A stretch of DNA of 40,560 nucleotides from the NCBI GenBank assembly GCA_964348095.1, contig CAYGBK010000078.1:1-40560 (forward strand), read 5' to 3'. This document shows positions 1 to 7,803 of this stretch, one piece after another. A program made the translations under genes and the position numbers. Origin of the DNA: WVXP01 sp964348095. GTDB taxonomy: Bacteria; Desulfobacterota; BSN033; WVXP01. The notes under the pieces were generated by a model, which saw only the letters and a program-made list of their open reading frames with translations, was not told the origin of the DNA and made no database searches. Each line of letters begins with the position of its first letter. Within the stretch, counting starts at the first letter, position 1.

Positions 1-2
1 CC

Positions 3-194
3 AGGCCAACCCACGCAGTCGACGTGACCGCTTTTCTCCACAGGGGCATTGCCTCCCTTAAAGAACACCGTAAATACCTCGAGAGTCTTTCCGGCTCTTT
101 CGATCCTGAGGCATTCCTCCGTGAGTCAGCAGCAGGAACCGGGAAGCTTTTGGGATGCAAATTTGCCGTCAGTTTTGAGGTCATAAAGATCTAG
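3..194 (+). CDS. PIG-L (LmbE-like) family deacetylase, C-terminal fragment
   Basis: An open frame enters from the left edge and stops at 192-194, giving 63 residues of a C-terminus. The pattern Pro-Thr-His-x-Val-Asp-Val-Thr, then an Ala-x-Leu-x-x-His-Arg helix and a closing Gly-x-Lys-x-Ala-x-x-Phe-x-Val strand is what PIG-L family zinc-dependent N-acetylglucosaminide deacetylases have at their ends. The metal site (AHPDD and HPDH motifs) lies outside the window, so activity cannot be judged. A hairpin terminator follows 90 bp downstream. The family call rests on the tail only; the substrate is unknown. Confidence 0.7.
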   Translation, partial: RPTHAVDVTAFLHRGIASLKEHRKYLESLSGSFDPEAFLRESAAGTGKLLGCKFAVSFEVIKI

Positions 195-283
195 CAAGAA
201 TGTCATTGAACCCCCCCAGCCGATCCTCCCCCAACTTCTAACATGCCTTCAGTATCCTTTCATCAACGATAACCACAAAAACA

Positions 284-310
284 CCCGCTCTCTGGTGCTC
301 AGAGAGCGGG
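284..310. terminator. Rho-independent terminator, probably serving the minus strand
   Basis: An 11-bp perfect stem (284-294 with 300-310) encloses a 5-base loop. Read on the minus strand it is followed by TGTTTTTGTGG, a usable U-tract, so it probably ends the acylase transcript arriving from 567. Read on the plus strand only CCTTT follows, so it may also act weakly for the PIG-L gene. The rest of 195-566 shows no gene I can support. Confidence 0.65.
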
Positions 311-566
311 CCTTTCAGCCTGCCGTTTGTGGCCCCGCCAGCACGAGACAATTAGGTTAAGAATTCACAACTAGAGTCTCACACCGCGTCAAAAGACCGA
401 AAGTCTGATTGGGTTGCCCGACCATCCGGCAACGCCTCACGGATAGATGACTGGCCAGCGGCCCGATAGAGGAAGATAGAGTAAACAATTCGATGAATCT
501 GACGCATCCCGTGAATGAAGCCCGTCCCTTTTCCCCTTCTGTCAGATGTTGAGACCTGACACCGCC

Positions 567-2951
567 TCATTCTGGCTTCAGGATCAGAACAGCTTCGCTA
601 TTTTTCTCGATGTCTGCACGGTCGGTCCAGTCGGGATGGTATTGGCCCGCAAGATAGAGCCCAACCTGGTCTTTGTAATGCCGACTCCCTGGCTGTCCGG
701 ATTGTCCGGTTGGGATGACCCTGAGGGAGGCATTCATGTCCGACAAATCGATGATCATCCGCTGGGACGCTCCAACGTTTGCCCTGTAGGGTTTCTCATA
801 TGGGTACTGTCCCTTGTTGACGGTCAACTGGCTTCCCCCAAGAGGGAAAGGGCCCAAATTGAATATCCGATCCAGGGGTTTTTTCTCCGCGAGGACGTGG
901 GTGAAGGTCAGGGAATGGATCCGACCCCAGGTCCACGTGGTCATATCGCTTCCAAGAAGGTCTTTCAATTCCGACAGCATCTGCGTCAGACTTCTCGCGA
1001 GAATGTCCTCCATGGTCTCTCTTTCCGGCGTCTTTACATCGTCGAACCAGGGAGAGGAACCCGTCCTCAGCATGGCCCTCATGGCCCGGGGAGGAAAGGA
1101 AGCGGTTTCCAAATAGTCTGTGAAAAGCTCGTCTCCCAGCTCGTCTCTGAAGGTATTCTCCATCATTTTCCTGTAGGTCACCTCGAACAGGCACGCTCCA
1201 ACGCTGTCTTTGTCCATCATGAAATCCCACTTGGAGAGCGTATCTCTGGCCATTCGAGCCTCCTCCCCATCTAAAAGCCGATCGAGTGCTTGAATCAGGA
1301 GCGGGGTCATCTCAGCGGCAAGAAGAGAATAGACATCCTGTTGCATTCTCTTAAAGTCTTCAACAGAGAGTTTCTCTTTGCTCTTGAGCAGTTGCCGAAT
1401 TCGGGTGATTCGATCCATCGGTTCCCAGTAGCGACTGACCGGATAAGGATAGTCTGTCCCCGTGACTCTATTATTGGCCGTGGCGATGAACCCCTCTTTT
1501 GGGTTGATCAGGTGCGGTCTCTCTTCAAAAGATGCATATCCTTGCCATTCATACTCCCCGGTCCACCCCGGCATCGGAAGCATTCCATCGCCTTTCGGCC
1601 GGATGGGAATGGTCGCGGCGCACCAGTATCCGATGTTTCCGTTGGTGTCGGCAAAGACGATGTTTTGGCTGGGAGCCACCCAATGACTGAGCGCCGCTGT
1701 CACATCATGGATGTCTTTTGCCTTCATCAAAAGGTAGGTGGCCTCGACAGGCTGAGGGACTTCTGTGAATGCCCATCTCGCCGAAATTGTCTTTGTCTCG
1801 GAGCCTCCCTTCAACTCTTCCACAATGGGACCGTGACGGGTCTTAAGAATCTCGATCCTGACCGGTTCCTCGTCTTTGACCTCAATGGTCTCTTCGATAA
1901 CCTCCATCTCGGCCCAATGGGTCCCGTCCCAATATTGCCGCGGATTGTCAGGATTAATCTTCTCTATGTAGAAATCCACGTCGTCCACCATGACGTTCGT
2001 GACCCCCCACGCCACGTGACGATTATGACCTAATGAAACCCCGGGGGTCCCCACCACAGAGACCCCAGACGCATCGATGGTGGGGGAAACCAGATGCACC
2101 TCCCACCAGAATGAGGGGTTGGTCAGTCCCAGGTGCGGGTCATTGGCCAGAATGGGTTTACCGGTGGCCGATTTTTCCCCTGAGACTACCCAGTTATTGC
2201 TGGCCGCCGATGCCTGAAGGCCGGTAAGCCTTCTGACCGTCCGAGTTGCACGGGCGGTATCATTTGAGACCCCTGCAAGGGCTCTTGTCTCCTGAGGGAT
2301 GATAAGAGGACCATCCTCTGGCCACACCGGGAAGGCATCTCTGAGTTTTTCCTCTCCCACCTTTTCCAAAATCTTCGAGGCAGTGAGATCCACCCCCCAG
2401 CCGCTACTCAAAGCCCAGTTAATGACTTTCAGAACATAGAAAGAGTCCTTCGGACTCCATGGTTCTGGCCTGTGGCCTAGCAATGTGAACTCAATCGGCA
2501 TCTGATCTCGGTGAGTCTCGATATAGAGATTTACCCCTCCCGCAAAGGAATCGAGGATAAAAGCAAGTTGATCAGACACCTCATCTGTCATCCCGGCAGC
2601 CGTAATCATTCTGAAATAGCGGTCCACCTCAACCAGGTTCGCTCCGAATACTTCTGATAGGCGTCCCTGGCCGAGTCGGCGGTTGAACTCCATCTGCCAT
2701 AGACGATCTTGGGCCATTGCATAGCCCATGGCGAACATGAGATCGGCCTCGTTTCTGGCGTAAATGTGAGGAACACCGTAGGTATCCCGTATGATCTCGA
2801 CCTCCTCTCTCAAACCCTGAACGACAATCGTCCCCGACGTCTGGGGGAGGGTTTTTCTCAGAGTATATCTAAACCAGAGGTACCCTCCTCCAGCCACAAC
2901 GACAATGATAGCTGCCAATATCAAAACAACAATGACAATCCATTTCTTCAT
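567..2951 (-). CDS. Penicillin acylase family protein (Ntn hydrolase)
   Basis: A 794-residue amidohydrolase of the penicillin G acylase / acyl-homoserine-lactone acylase superfamily, which cleaves acyl side chains from amides. Residues 5-28 form a strong hydrophobic segment (signal anchor or uncleaved signal), so the protein should face the periplasm. The alpha-chain motif around Tyr-Gly-Val-Pro-His-Ile-Tyr (58-64) and the Gln-Asp-Arg-Leu-Trp-Gln-Met-Glu motif (81-88) are typical. The beta-chain nucleophile is Ser251 in Ala-Ala-Ser-Asn-Asn-Trp, where autocatalytic cleavage should occur. Length is normal for the family. The ATG at 2951 is chosen over an upstream in-frame start at 2999 because AGGGGCG lies 7 bases ahead of it and the protein then begins directly with the signal segment. 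It stands alone on this strand. The true substrate cannot be read from sequence. Confidence 0.9.
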   Translation of the reverse strand: MKKWIVIVVLILAAIIVVVAGGGYLWFRYTLRKTLPQTSGTIVVQGLREEVEIIRDTYGVPHIYARNEADLMFAMGYAMAQDRLWQMEFNRRLGQGRLSEVFGANLVEVDRYFRMITAAGMTDEVSDQLAFILDSFAGGVNLYIETHRDQMPIEFTLLGHRPEPWSPKDSFYVLKVINWALSSGWGVDLTASKILEKVGEEKLRDAFPVWPEDGPLIIPQETRALAGVSNDTARATRTVRRLTGLQASAASNNWVVSGEKSATGKPILANDPHLGLTNPSFWWEVHLVSPTIDASGVSVVGTPGVSLGHNRHVAWGVTNVMVDDVDFYIEKINPDNPRQYWDGTHWAEMEVIEETIEVKDEEPVRIEILKTRHGPIVEELKGGSETKTISARWAFTEVPQPVEATYLLMKAKDIHDVTAALSHWVAPSQNIVFADTNGNIGYWCAATIPIRPKGDGMLPMPGWTGEYEWQGYASFEERPHLINPKEGFIATANNRVTGTDYPYPVSRYWEPMDRITRIRQLLKSKEKLSVEDFKRMQQDVYSLLAAEMTPLLIQALDRLLDGEEARMARDTLSKWDFMMDKDSVGACLFEVTYRKMMENTFRDELGDELFTDYLETASFPPRAMRAMLRTGSSPWFDDVKTPERETMEDILARSLTQMLSELKDLLGSDMTTWTWGRIHSLTFTHVLAEKKPLDRIFNLGPFPLGGSQLTVNKGQYPYEKPYRANVGASQRMIIDLSDMNASLRVIPTGQSGQPGSRHYKDQVGLYLAGQYHPDWTDRADIEKNSEAVLILKPE

Positions 2952-3240
2952 AGAATGCGCCCCTGTCACGCTGGAGAATTGTCCGCCTCTGGAAGACATA
3001 CCGCTGGGGCCAGAGAATTTCTGGTCTCAAACCTCGATCGCATGGGGCAAGCCAGGCTCAGGCTGAGGCCCAGGACCATGAACCTGCCCCATCGTAGCAA
3101 ACAGGAGGATTTTGTCAATCCGTATTCCGATAAAGTGACTCACCTTTCAATTGTAATGACACATAAGACGGTCATCAATTTGAATTTTTAGTTGAAACGC
3201 TCCTATCCCTTAGCTTCCTCCTTCACGTGTTGACCCTCAT

Positions 3241-3745
3241 CCCGCCGCTGGCGGGACAGGTGGGAACGGGCTGTCGCGCAAGTCCCTATTTTCACTTTCT
3301 TTGTGGTGAAAGCGGGCTTCCATAAAAGCACCAGCTTCTCTCGCCCGCTCCCCTTCGGCCCTGCTCAGGGTCGCTCGACCTCTCAGGGTTGGCAGAGTGA
3401 GAAGATCAATGAATCAGGCTTTTGGCCTGATTTTTTGAGGGGAAAAATTAGGCCAGGTAATCTCCTCTGGATTGGCCTCTCACCAATCCAGAGGACGTTC
3501 TCTCTGAGGCTCTGTGTGCTCTGTGAGAAATTCTGGCGACGTTCACTGTGCTTGGATATTCTTGCCGAAAAAATCTTGATTCGCGCTCAGAGCTTCCCTT
3601 CCCGCTTCCTGGCAAATAACCCTTGTGAAGCCGTGCCCGGGGTGTTCTAAAGGGATTTGCGAACGGCCTGAGCAGTACCAACCTCTTGTCTCCGCAATCT
3701 TCCATTAGGAACATGGGTGTCCACAAAACTCGGGAAATTCTTCTT
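3241..3745 (+). repeat. Dispersed palindromic element, type A, forward copy (A1)
   Basis: A non-coding element whose core (about 3295-3620) reappears in reverse complement at 29147-29470. The left end carries CCCGCC-GCT-GGCGGG followed by ACAGGTGGGAACGGGC, shared with the outer end of the type B copy near 24400. The core holds two tight hairpins: a 12-bp stem CCTCTGGATTGG/CCAATCCAGAGG (about 3468-3498), and a stem GGCCTGATTTTTT/AAAAATTAGGCC around GAGGGG (about 3425-3455). The right part (about 3646-3745) aligns in direct orientation with 18050-18150. The only open frames across it are short and unlike any family I know. I see no transposase, so if mobile it moves in trans. Confidence 0.8.
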
Positions 3746-3753
3746 AGAAACTC

Positions 3754-3782
3754 TTGACAAAATCTACCGATGGAATTATATT
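3754..3782 (+). promoter_or_regulatory. Sigma70-type promoter upstream of the PxxKW gene
   Basis: TTGACA at 3754-3759, exactly 17 bases, then TATATT at 3777-3782. It predicts transcription from about 3789, leaving a leader of about 150 bases before the ATG at 3938. The -35 hexamer sits at the right edge of repeat A1. The corresponding position at the type B copy near 18155 reads TCGACA, so the promoter may derive from repeat sequence. Confidence 0.65.
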
Positions 3783-3788
3783 AATGGG

Positions 3789-3871
3789 AAGTTTGTGCTC
3801 CAATTCACAGGGTCTCGCGTTTCGATCGAGTTACCCGGACCATATGTGCATGTGGGTGACTCGATTTTTTT
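3789..3871 (+). ncRNA. Candidate small RNA or attenuator leader
   Basis: Between the predicted start near 3789 and the strong terminator ending at 3871 lies an RNA of about 83 nt that encodes no convincing peptide. It is either a free small RNA or the 5' part of a leader regulated by conditional termination ahead of the PxxKW gene at 3938. It matches no riboswitch class I recognise. Both boundaries are predictions. Confidence 0.35.
3825..3871 (+). terminator. Strong Rho-independent terminator inside the PxxKW leader
   Basis: A 12-bp stem (3825-3836 with 3854-3865, one G-T pair) is followed by seven T residues at 3865-3871. It lies between a good promoter and the start codon at 3938, where a constitutive terminator would silence the gene, so read-through must be allowed or controlled. 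Confidence 0.7.
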
Positions 3872-3937
3872 GTACCGAAGCTGGCACAAGGCTTGCACCG
3901 CCGGCCGGAAATCTTTACGAGAAGGGAGGCGATTGCC

Positions 3938-4231
3938 ATGGATGGAGTATGCCAAACGGTTAAGGCCGGGGACGGTTGTGTCTTCTGGAAGAAGGCGGGC
4001 TGTTCCTACAACGGAGGAACATGTTATCCTGTAGGTGACGCATGTTCGGGTTGCGATCGGATCAAGGAGTATCCCTCTGGACTTTATTGCATGAGTTTTT
4101 GCGAACCTGACCTGAAGTGGAAGACGGGGACGTGTAATCTGGCGACTCATGTGAAGAGGAGTAACGGCAATGGATCTGAGAAGAAGCTGAATCCCCTTAA
4201 GGCTTCTAAAAGGAAGGCCACCGGCAAATAA
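3938..4231 (+). CDS. PxxKW family cysteine-rich protein
   Basis: A 97-residue soluble protein with ten cysteines, mostly in the first 70 residues, including Cys-x2-Cys in Ala-Cys-Ser-Gly-Cys-Asp. The signature Pro-Asp-Leu-Lys-Trp matches the PxxKW motif that names the family, and the tail Leu-Asn-Pro-Leu-Lys-Ala-Ser-Lys-Arg-Lys is also typical. The family is known to me mainly from Desulfobacterota; its function is unknown, and metal or cluster binding is only inferred from the cysteines. Start chosen at 3938 because AAGGGAGG lies 8 bases ahead and it matches the family N-terminus; a longer frame from 3893 has no such site. It has its own promoter, a leader terminator and a terminator after it. 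Confidence 0.85.
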   Translation: MDGVCQTVKAGDGCVFWKKAGCSYNGGTCYPVGDACSGCDRIKEYPSGLYCMSFCEPDLKWKTGTCNLATHVKRSNGNGSEKKLNPLKASKRKATGK

Positions 4232-4326
4232 GCTCTGGGATGCTTCTCTGGTTTGTGCCGAGGGCTTCACCACAGGCTAAAACAAGCGAGGAGGCTTCCT
4301 TTGAAAAAACGGTTTAAAAAATTGCG

Positions 4327-4357
4327 AACCCCTGTTACAAAAAGTAACAGGGGTTTT
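4327..4357 (+). terminator. Rho-independent terminator after the PxxKW gene
   Basis: A perfect 12-bp stem (4327-4338 with 4344-4355) around a five-A loop, running into a four-T tract. It isolates the PxxKW transcript from the lysO pair. Confidence 0.85.
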
Positions 4358-4414
4358 CAATATTCACATTTCTCGCCTGAGAACGGCCACGCCACTACAA
4401 TTAGGGTCTAACCG

Positions 4415-4693
4415 ATGCTCTCAATAATGTCTTTTCTGGCTGTCGGCATATGTATTGGATTTTTCCTCAGAGGGAAGGACAGATTCATCATAGCTGCAGA
4501 TAAGGTAACGGCCCTGGCGATTTACCTGCTCCTTTTCTTCCTGGGGATTTCCGTTGGAATCAATGAACAGGTCGTGAATAACATTTTCTTGTATGGCGCC
4601 AAATCCCTCATACTGAGTACAGGAGCCATAGTTGGGAGTGTTGTTTTTTCGTATTTCATCTACCTGGTATTCTTTAGAGAAATTGAGCGATGA
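4415..4693 (+). CDS. LysO-type lysine exporter, N-terminal half-protein
   Basis: A 92-residue membrane protein with three hydrophobic segments (about 1-20, 30-50, 60-85). It matches the N-terminal part of LysO (DUF340), the L-lysine exporter that is one protein of about 300 residues in E. coli. Here the exporter is split: the stop overlaps the next start as ATGA at 4690-4693. The neat overlap and complete hydrophobic pattern suggest a natural two-gene form rather than a frameshift. A second in-frame ATG at 4427 is possible; neither has a strong ribosome site. Confidence 0.75.
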   Translation: MLSIMSFLAVGICIGFFLRGKDRFIIAADKVTALAIYLLLFFLGISVGINEQVVNNIFLYGAKSLILSTGAIVGSVVFSYFIYLVFFREIER

Positions 4694-5292
4694 AAAACGT
4701 CGTTGTGATCTTTTCATTCTTTGTGTCAGGTATCTTACTTGGAGCTTTTACGGCATTTCCTAGGCTAGTCTTCCGATCAGATCTTACCCTCTATGCGTTG
4801 TACCTGTTATTGTTCCTGATCGGAATTGGAATCGGAAGCAATGCGCGAGCATGGCATATCATAAAGAGGGTTAACATAAAGATTCTTTTGGTTCCTTTGT
4901 CGGTGATCGTTGGGACCTTTCTCGGGGTTGGACTCTTCTCAGTCTTTGTGCCTCAGGTCGGTCTGAAAGAATCTCTGGCGATCGGGGCTGGATTTGGCTA
5001 CTACAGCCTCTCGAGTATTTTGATTGCACAAATCAGGGGTGAGACGCTGGGGGTGATTGCCCTTCTTTCGAACATAATTCGAGAGATCATGACGATACTG
5101 ATCACTCCTGCCCTGGCCAGGTACTTCGGAAAACTCGCTCCAATAGCTTCTGGAGGCGCAACCTCGATGGACACCACATTGCCTATTATCACCAAGTTCA
5201 CCGGGAAAGAATACGCCATGATATCCGTCTTCAGCGGCATCGTTCTCACAATTCTTGTCCCCCTCTTTATCATTCTCTTATTGAGAATTTAG
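4690..5292 (+). CDS. LysO-type lysine exporter, C-terminal half-protein
   Basis: A 200-residue integral membrane protein with about six hydrophobic segments, corresponding to the C-terminal part of LysO. The family motif region Gly-Ala-Gly-Phe-Gly-Tyr-Tyr-Ser-Leu-Ser-Ser (about 97-107) and the segment with Ser-Asn-Ile-Ile-Arg-Glu are present. Translation should be coupled to the upstream half through the ATGA overlap, and the two products presumably assemble into one transporter. Lysine as substrate is taken from the family; no lysine-responsive leader is visible upstream. Confidence 0.8.
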   Translation: MKNVVVIFSFFVSGILLGAFTAFPRLVFRSDLTLYALYLLLFLIGIGIGSNARAWHIIKRVNIKILLVPLSVIVGTFLGVGLFSVFVPQVGLKESLAIGAGFGYYSLSSILIAQIRGETLGVIALLSNIIREIMTILITPALARYFGKLAPIASGGATSMDTTLPIITKFTGKEYAMISVFSGIVLTILVPLFIILLLRI

Positions 5293-5392
5293 TTAGTTTC
5301 CAGTGAGAAATGTCCTCGCATCGAGCAAAGTGACATTGCTAGGGTCCCCGTCTCGGAGAAGGATGAAGGAAGAGGGGCACAAGGGCACAAGT

Positions 5393-5441
5393 GAATTGTC
5401 AAGCGAAGATTTCCGATCAGCGAAGAGCCACTTTCTCAGAC
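5393..5441 (+). repeat. Probable solo fragment of a type B repeat arm
   Basis: The stretch GAATTGTC...GAAGATTTCC..ATCAGCGAAGAG...CACTTTCTCAGAC aligns with the right arm of the type B element (17980-18038) with a few gaps and mismatches. It lies in the 217-bp gap before the MFS gene. Too short and diverged to be certain. Confidence 0.4.
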
Positions 5442-5460
5442 TTTTCGTGCATATCAATCG

Positions 5461-5486
5461 TGATTCCTGAATTCTGACTTCTGACT
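5461..5486 (+). repeat. Short repeat, TGATTCCTGA type, copy 1
   Basis: TGATTCCTGAATTCTGACTT and the following bases resemble 7738-7764. Both lie 20-45 bases before a start codon (MFS permease; polyferredoxin). The role is unknown; it is low-complexity and could be a degraded tandem of TTCTGACTCCTGA. Confidence 0.4.
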
Positions 5487-5509
5487 ATGGATTTCCGGCT
5501 AATATACCG

Positions 5510-6646
5510 ATGAAAATACACCTTCTTCTCATCTTCTGGACGCTCTGGTTTATCAACTTCTCCAGTCGCACAGTCTTTTCTCCTTTACTCCCCATTATCG
5601 AAGAAGAACTGAAACTCAGCCATGCCATGGCTGGAAGTTTTTTTGTTTTTTCGTCGGTCGGCTACACGGTGACGCTCATACTTGCCGGCTTTCTCTCCCC
5701 CCGTTTCGGTCATAAGCGGATCATCGCAACGGGATTCTTGGTTATCGCCATTAGCCACTTCGTCCTGGGAGGTGCTAAGACCTACTGGGGACTGGCTTTT
5801 TCGATCCTCCTTATGGGTTTTGGATCGGGCGTTTACGTACCGAGCATAATCCCTATTATCACGGCAACTTTTGAGCATCAGAAATGGGGCAAGGCCATCG
5901 CCCTCCATGACACCGGCGCATCCTTCAGTATTTTCGCCATTCCAATCGTGGTCGCTTTTTTTCTCCGATTCTTCTATTGGAAAGCCCTCTTTTTCGTTCT
6001 GGGTGGTGCCTGTCTAGCTGGCCTTTTCTGGTTCTGGTTGTTCTCTCCTGACCCCCGTGCTCAGGAAGAAGAGAGCCTGCGGTTTCTAGACATACTCTGG
6101 CGAACTGATTTCTGGGTAATGGTTATCCTCTGGGTTTTTGCCGCGGCCACCACTATGGGTGTTTACAGTGTGATTCCTCTTTTTCTTGTCGCGGAAAGAG
6201 GGATGAACTTAGAGGTGGCAAACACCATCTTCGGCATTTCGAGATTCGGCGGAATCTTTGTTTCCCTTTTCGCAGGAGTTCTCGCCGATCGATACGGAGC
6301 GAGGAAGATTCTGTTTCTCACCTTCCTCTTAGCCGGGGTCTCAACAATGGGATTGGCTCTAGCTCGACAATTCTATCTCCTCGTCGGCATGCTCGTCTTG
6401 CAGGCCAGCGTTCCCCTTGCCTTCTTCCCCGTTGGACTCATGGCTATCTCGAAACTGACAAACTTCAAGGAGAGAAGTATCTTCACCGGTGCAAGTATGG
6501 CGTTTGGGGTCATCGCAGGACTCGGGCTTACGCCGGTCGCTCTGGGGGCGGTCGCTGATGCCTGGAGTTTTGAGACCGGTATTCTTGCCCTGGGCATTCT
6601 CACGATCTTTTCTGTCTTGCCTTTGAAGGGTTTGAAAGCCATCTAA
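5510..6646 (+). CDS. Major facilitator superfamily transporter
   Basis: A 378-residue polytopic membrane protein with about twelve hydrophobic segments. The loop 2-3 signature is recognisable in Gly-Phe-Leu-Ser-Pro-Arg-Phe-Gly-His-Lys-Arg (about 61-71) and repeats in the second half as Gly-Val-Leu-Ala-Asp-Arg-Tyr-Gly-Ala-Arg-Lys, the usual MFS pseudo-symmetry. A polar loop near 185-197 separates the halves. The substrate cannot be inferred. There is no good ribosome site before the ATG, so the start is less sure than the gene. It runs in the same direction as the DUF362 gene 89 bp downstream. Confidence 0.85.
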   Translation: MKIHLLLIFWTLWFINFSSRTVFSPLLPIIEEELKLSHAMAGSFFVFSSVGYTVTLILAGFLSPRFGHKRIIATGFLVIAISHFVLGGAKTYWGLAFSILLMGFGSGVYVPSIIPIITATFEHQKWGKAIALHDTGASFSIFAIPIVVAFFLRFFYWKALFFVLGGACLAGLFWFWLFSPDPRAQEEESLRFLDILWRTDFWVMVILWVFAAATTMGVYSVIPLFLVAERGMNLEVANTIFGISRFGGIFVSLFAGVLADRYGARKILFLTFLLAGVSTMGLALARQFYLLVGMLVLQASVPLAFFPVGLMAISKLTNFKERSIFTGASMAFGVIAGLGLTPVALGAVADAWSFETGILALGILTIFSVLPLKGLKAI

Positions 6647-6735
6647 CCTCACCCATGGTTCCCGCCCGGCCTCTTGAAATGGTTTTTCCATTTGTCGTAT
6701 TGTTAAGATTACGCTACCACAGGAGAGTAGTAACC

Positions 6736-7662
6736 ATGCGCATGGATCGCAGAGACTTTCTAAAGAAATCGGCACTCATGGGAATCGGTGGCTTGGTAGC
6801 ATCCTCGCCACTGAGTGGCTTTGTTTGGGCTGAAGGTCCGCCGGATCTGGTCGTCGTGCAAGGGCCGAACCCGGGCGAGACCGTGGCAAAGGGAATCGAG
6901 AGCATGGGCGGAATTGGCAAATACATCTCCAGGGGAGATATTGTCGTCATAAAGCCCAATATGGCGTGGGACAGAACGCCAGAGCAGGCCGCGAACACCA
7001 ATCCCCAGGTGGTCGCTTCGGTTGTGAGGCTTTGCTTCGAAGCCGGTGCCAAGACGGTTAAGGTTCTGGACAATCCTGTTGAAGACGCCCGGCGGGTTTA
7101 CGTTCAAAGTGGAATCGCTCAGGCTGCCCGAGAGGTTGGGGCCGAAACCCCTTACATGGACAGTCGAAAGTTCAGGAAGATGACGCTCAACGGTGAGGCT
7201 CTCAAGAAGTGGGAGATCTATGAGGATATGGTAGAAGCTGACAAAGTGATCAATATCCCGATCGCCAAGCACCACAGCCTCGGAGGCGTGACAATGGCGA
7301 TGAAGAACTGGATGGGAGCTATCGGTGGATGGCGATCAAGAATCCATTGGAAGCTGGACCAGGCACTGGCGGATCTTGCGGCCTTCTTCACGCCCAACTT
7401 GACGATCCTCGATTGTGTCCGCATCCTGACTGCAAACGGTCCTCAGGGCGGAAGCCTCTCTTACGTGAAATCCCTAGACACCATTGTGGTTGGAACTAAC
7501 CAGGTTGCTGTGGATGCCTATGGAGCCAAGCTCTTTGAAACTCAGGCCGGGAGGCCAGAAAGCGCCAACCGGGCTCGTCGGTATATTAAACTTGCCGCCG
7601 AGCGGGGCATTGGCACCATGGATTTGGAGAATCTAAGAATCACCAATGTGAATCTAGCGTGA
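6736..7662 (+). CDS. Tat-exported DUF362 domain protein
   Basis: A 308-residue protein that starts with a twin-arginine signal: Asp-Arg-Arg-Asp-Phe-Leu-Lys-Lys followed by a hydrophobic stretch to about residue 32. Folded export fits binding of a cofactor or metal. The body is DUF362, with the motif Val-Val-Ile-Lys-Pro-Asn-Met-Ala and a later Pro-Ile-Ala-Lys-His-His segment. DUF362 is of unknown function and is often found with ferredoxins. The ATG at 6736 is chosen over 6655 because AGGAGAG sits 8 bases ahead and the Tat motif then lies at the very N-terminus. The polyferredoxin gene follows after 141 bp and probably works with it. Confidence 0.85.
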   Translation: MRMDRRDFLKKSALMGIGGLVASSPLSGFVWAEGPPDLVVVQGPNPGETVAKGIESMGGIGKYISRGDIVVIKPNMAWDRTPEQAANTNPQVVASVVRLCFEAGAKTVKVLDNPVEDARRVYVQSGIAQAAREVGAETPYMDSRKFRKMTLNGEALKKWEIYEDMVEADKVINIPIAKHHSLGGVTMAMKNWMGAIGGWRSRIHWKLDQALADLAAFFTPNLTILDCVRILTANGPQGGSLSYVKSLDTIVVGTNQVAVDAYGAKLFETQAGRPESANRARRYIKLAAERGIGTMDLENLRITNVNLA

Positions 7663-7737
7663 ACGTCCCTATACTTGGGCATTCACATCTGCGTCAGAGA
7701 CTTAACTGAACTGCCCTTGGTTCTTCCAATTGCACTC

Positions 7738-7764
7738 TGATTCCTGATTCTTGACTCCTGAATC
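7738..7764 (+). repeat. Short repeat, TGATTCCTGA type, copy 2
   Basis: TGATTCCTGATTCTTGACTC and following bases resemble 5461-5486. It lies 40 bases upstream of the polyferredoxin start codon. Confidence 0.4.
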
Positions 7765-7803
7765 TTTATTTCGCCGAAAACACGATAGGCGGCTATCTTT
7801 TCC

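Noticed and set aside
546..1274. Plus-strand open frame of 242 codons
   Set aside because: It lies wholly opposite the intact penicillin acylase gene and has no family features or ribosome site.
3303..3650. Open frame of 115 codons inside repeat A1
   Set aside because: It follows the repeat, is not conserved as an open frame in the A2 copy, and resembles no protein family.
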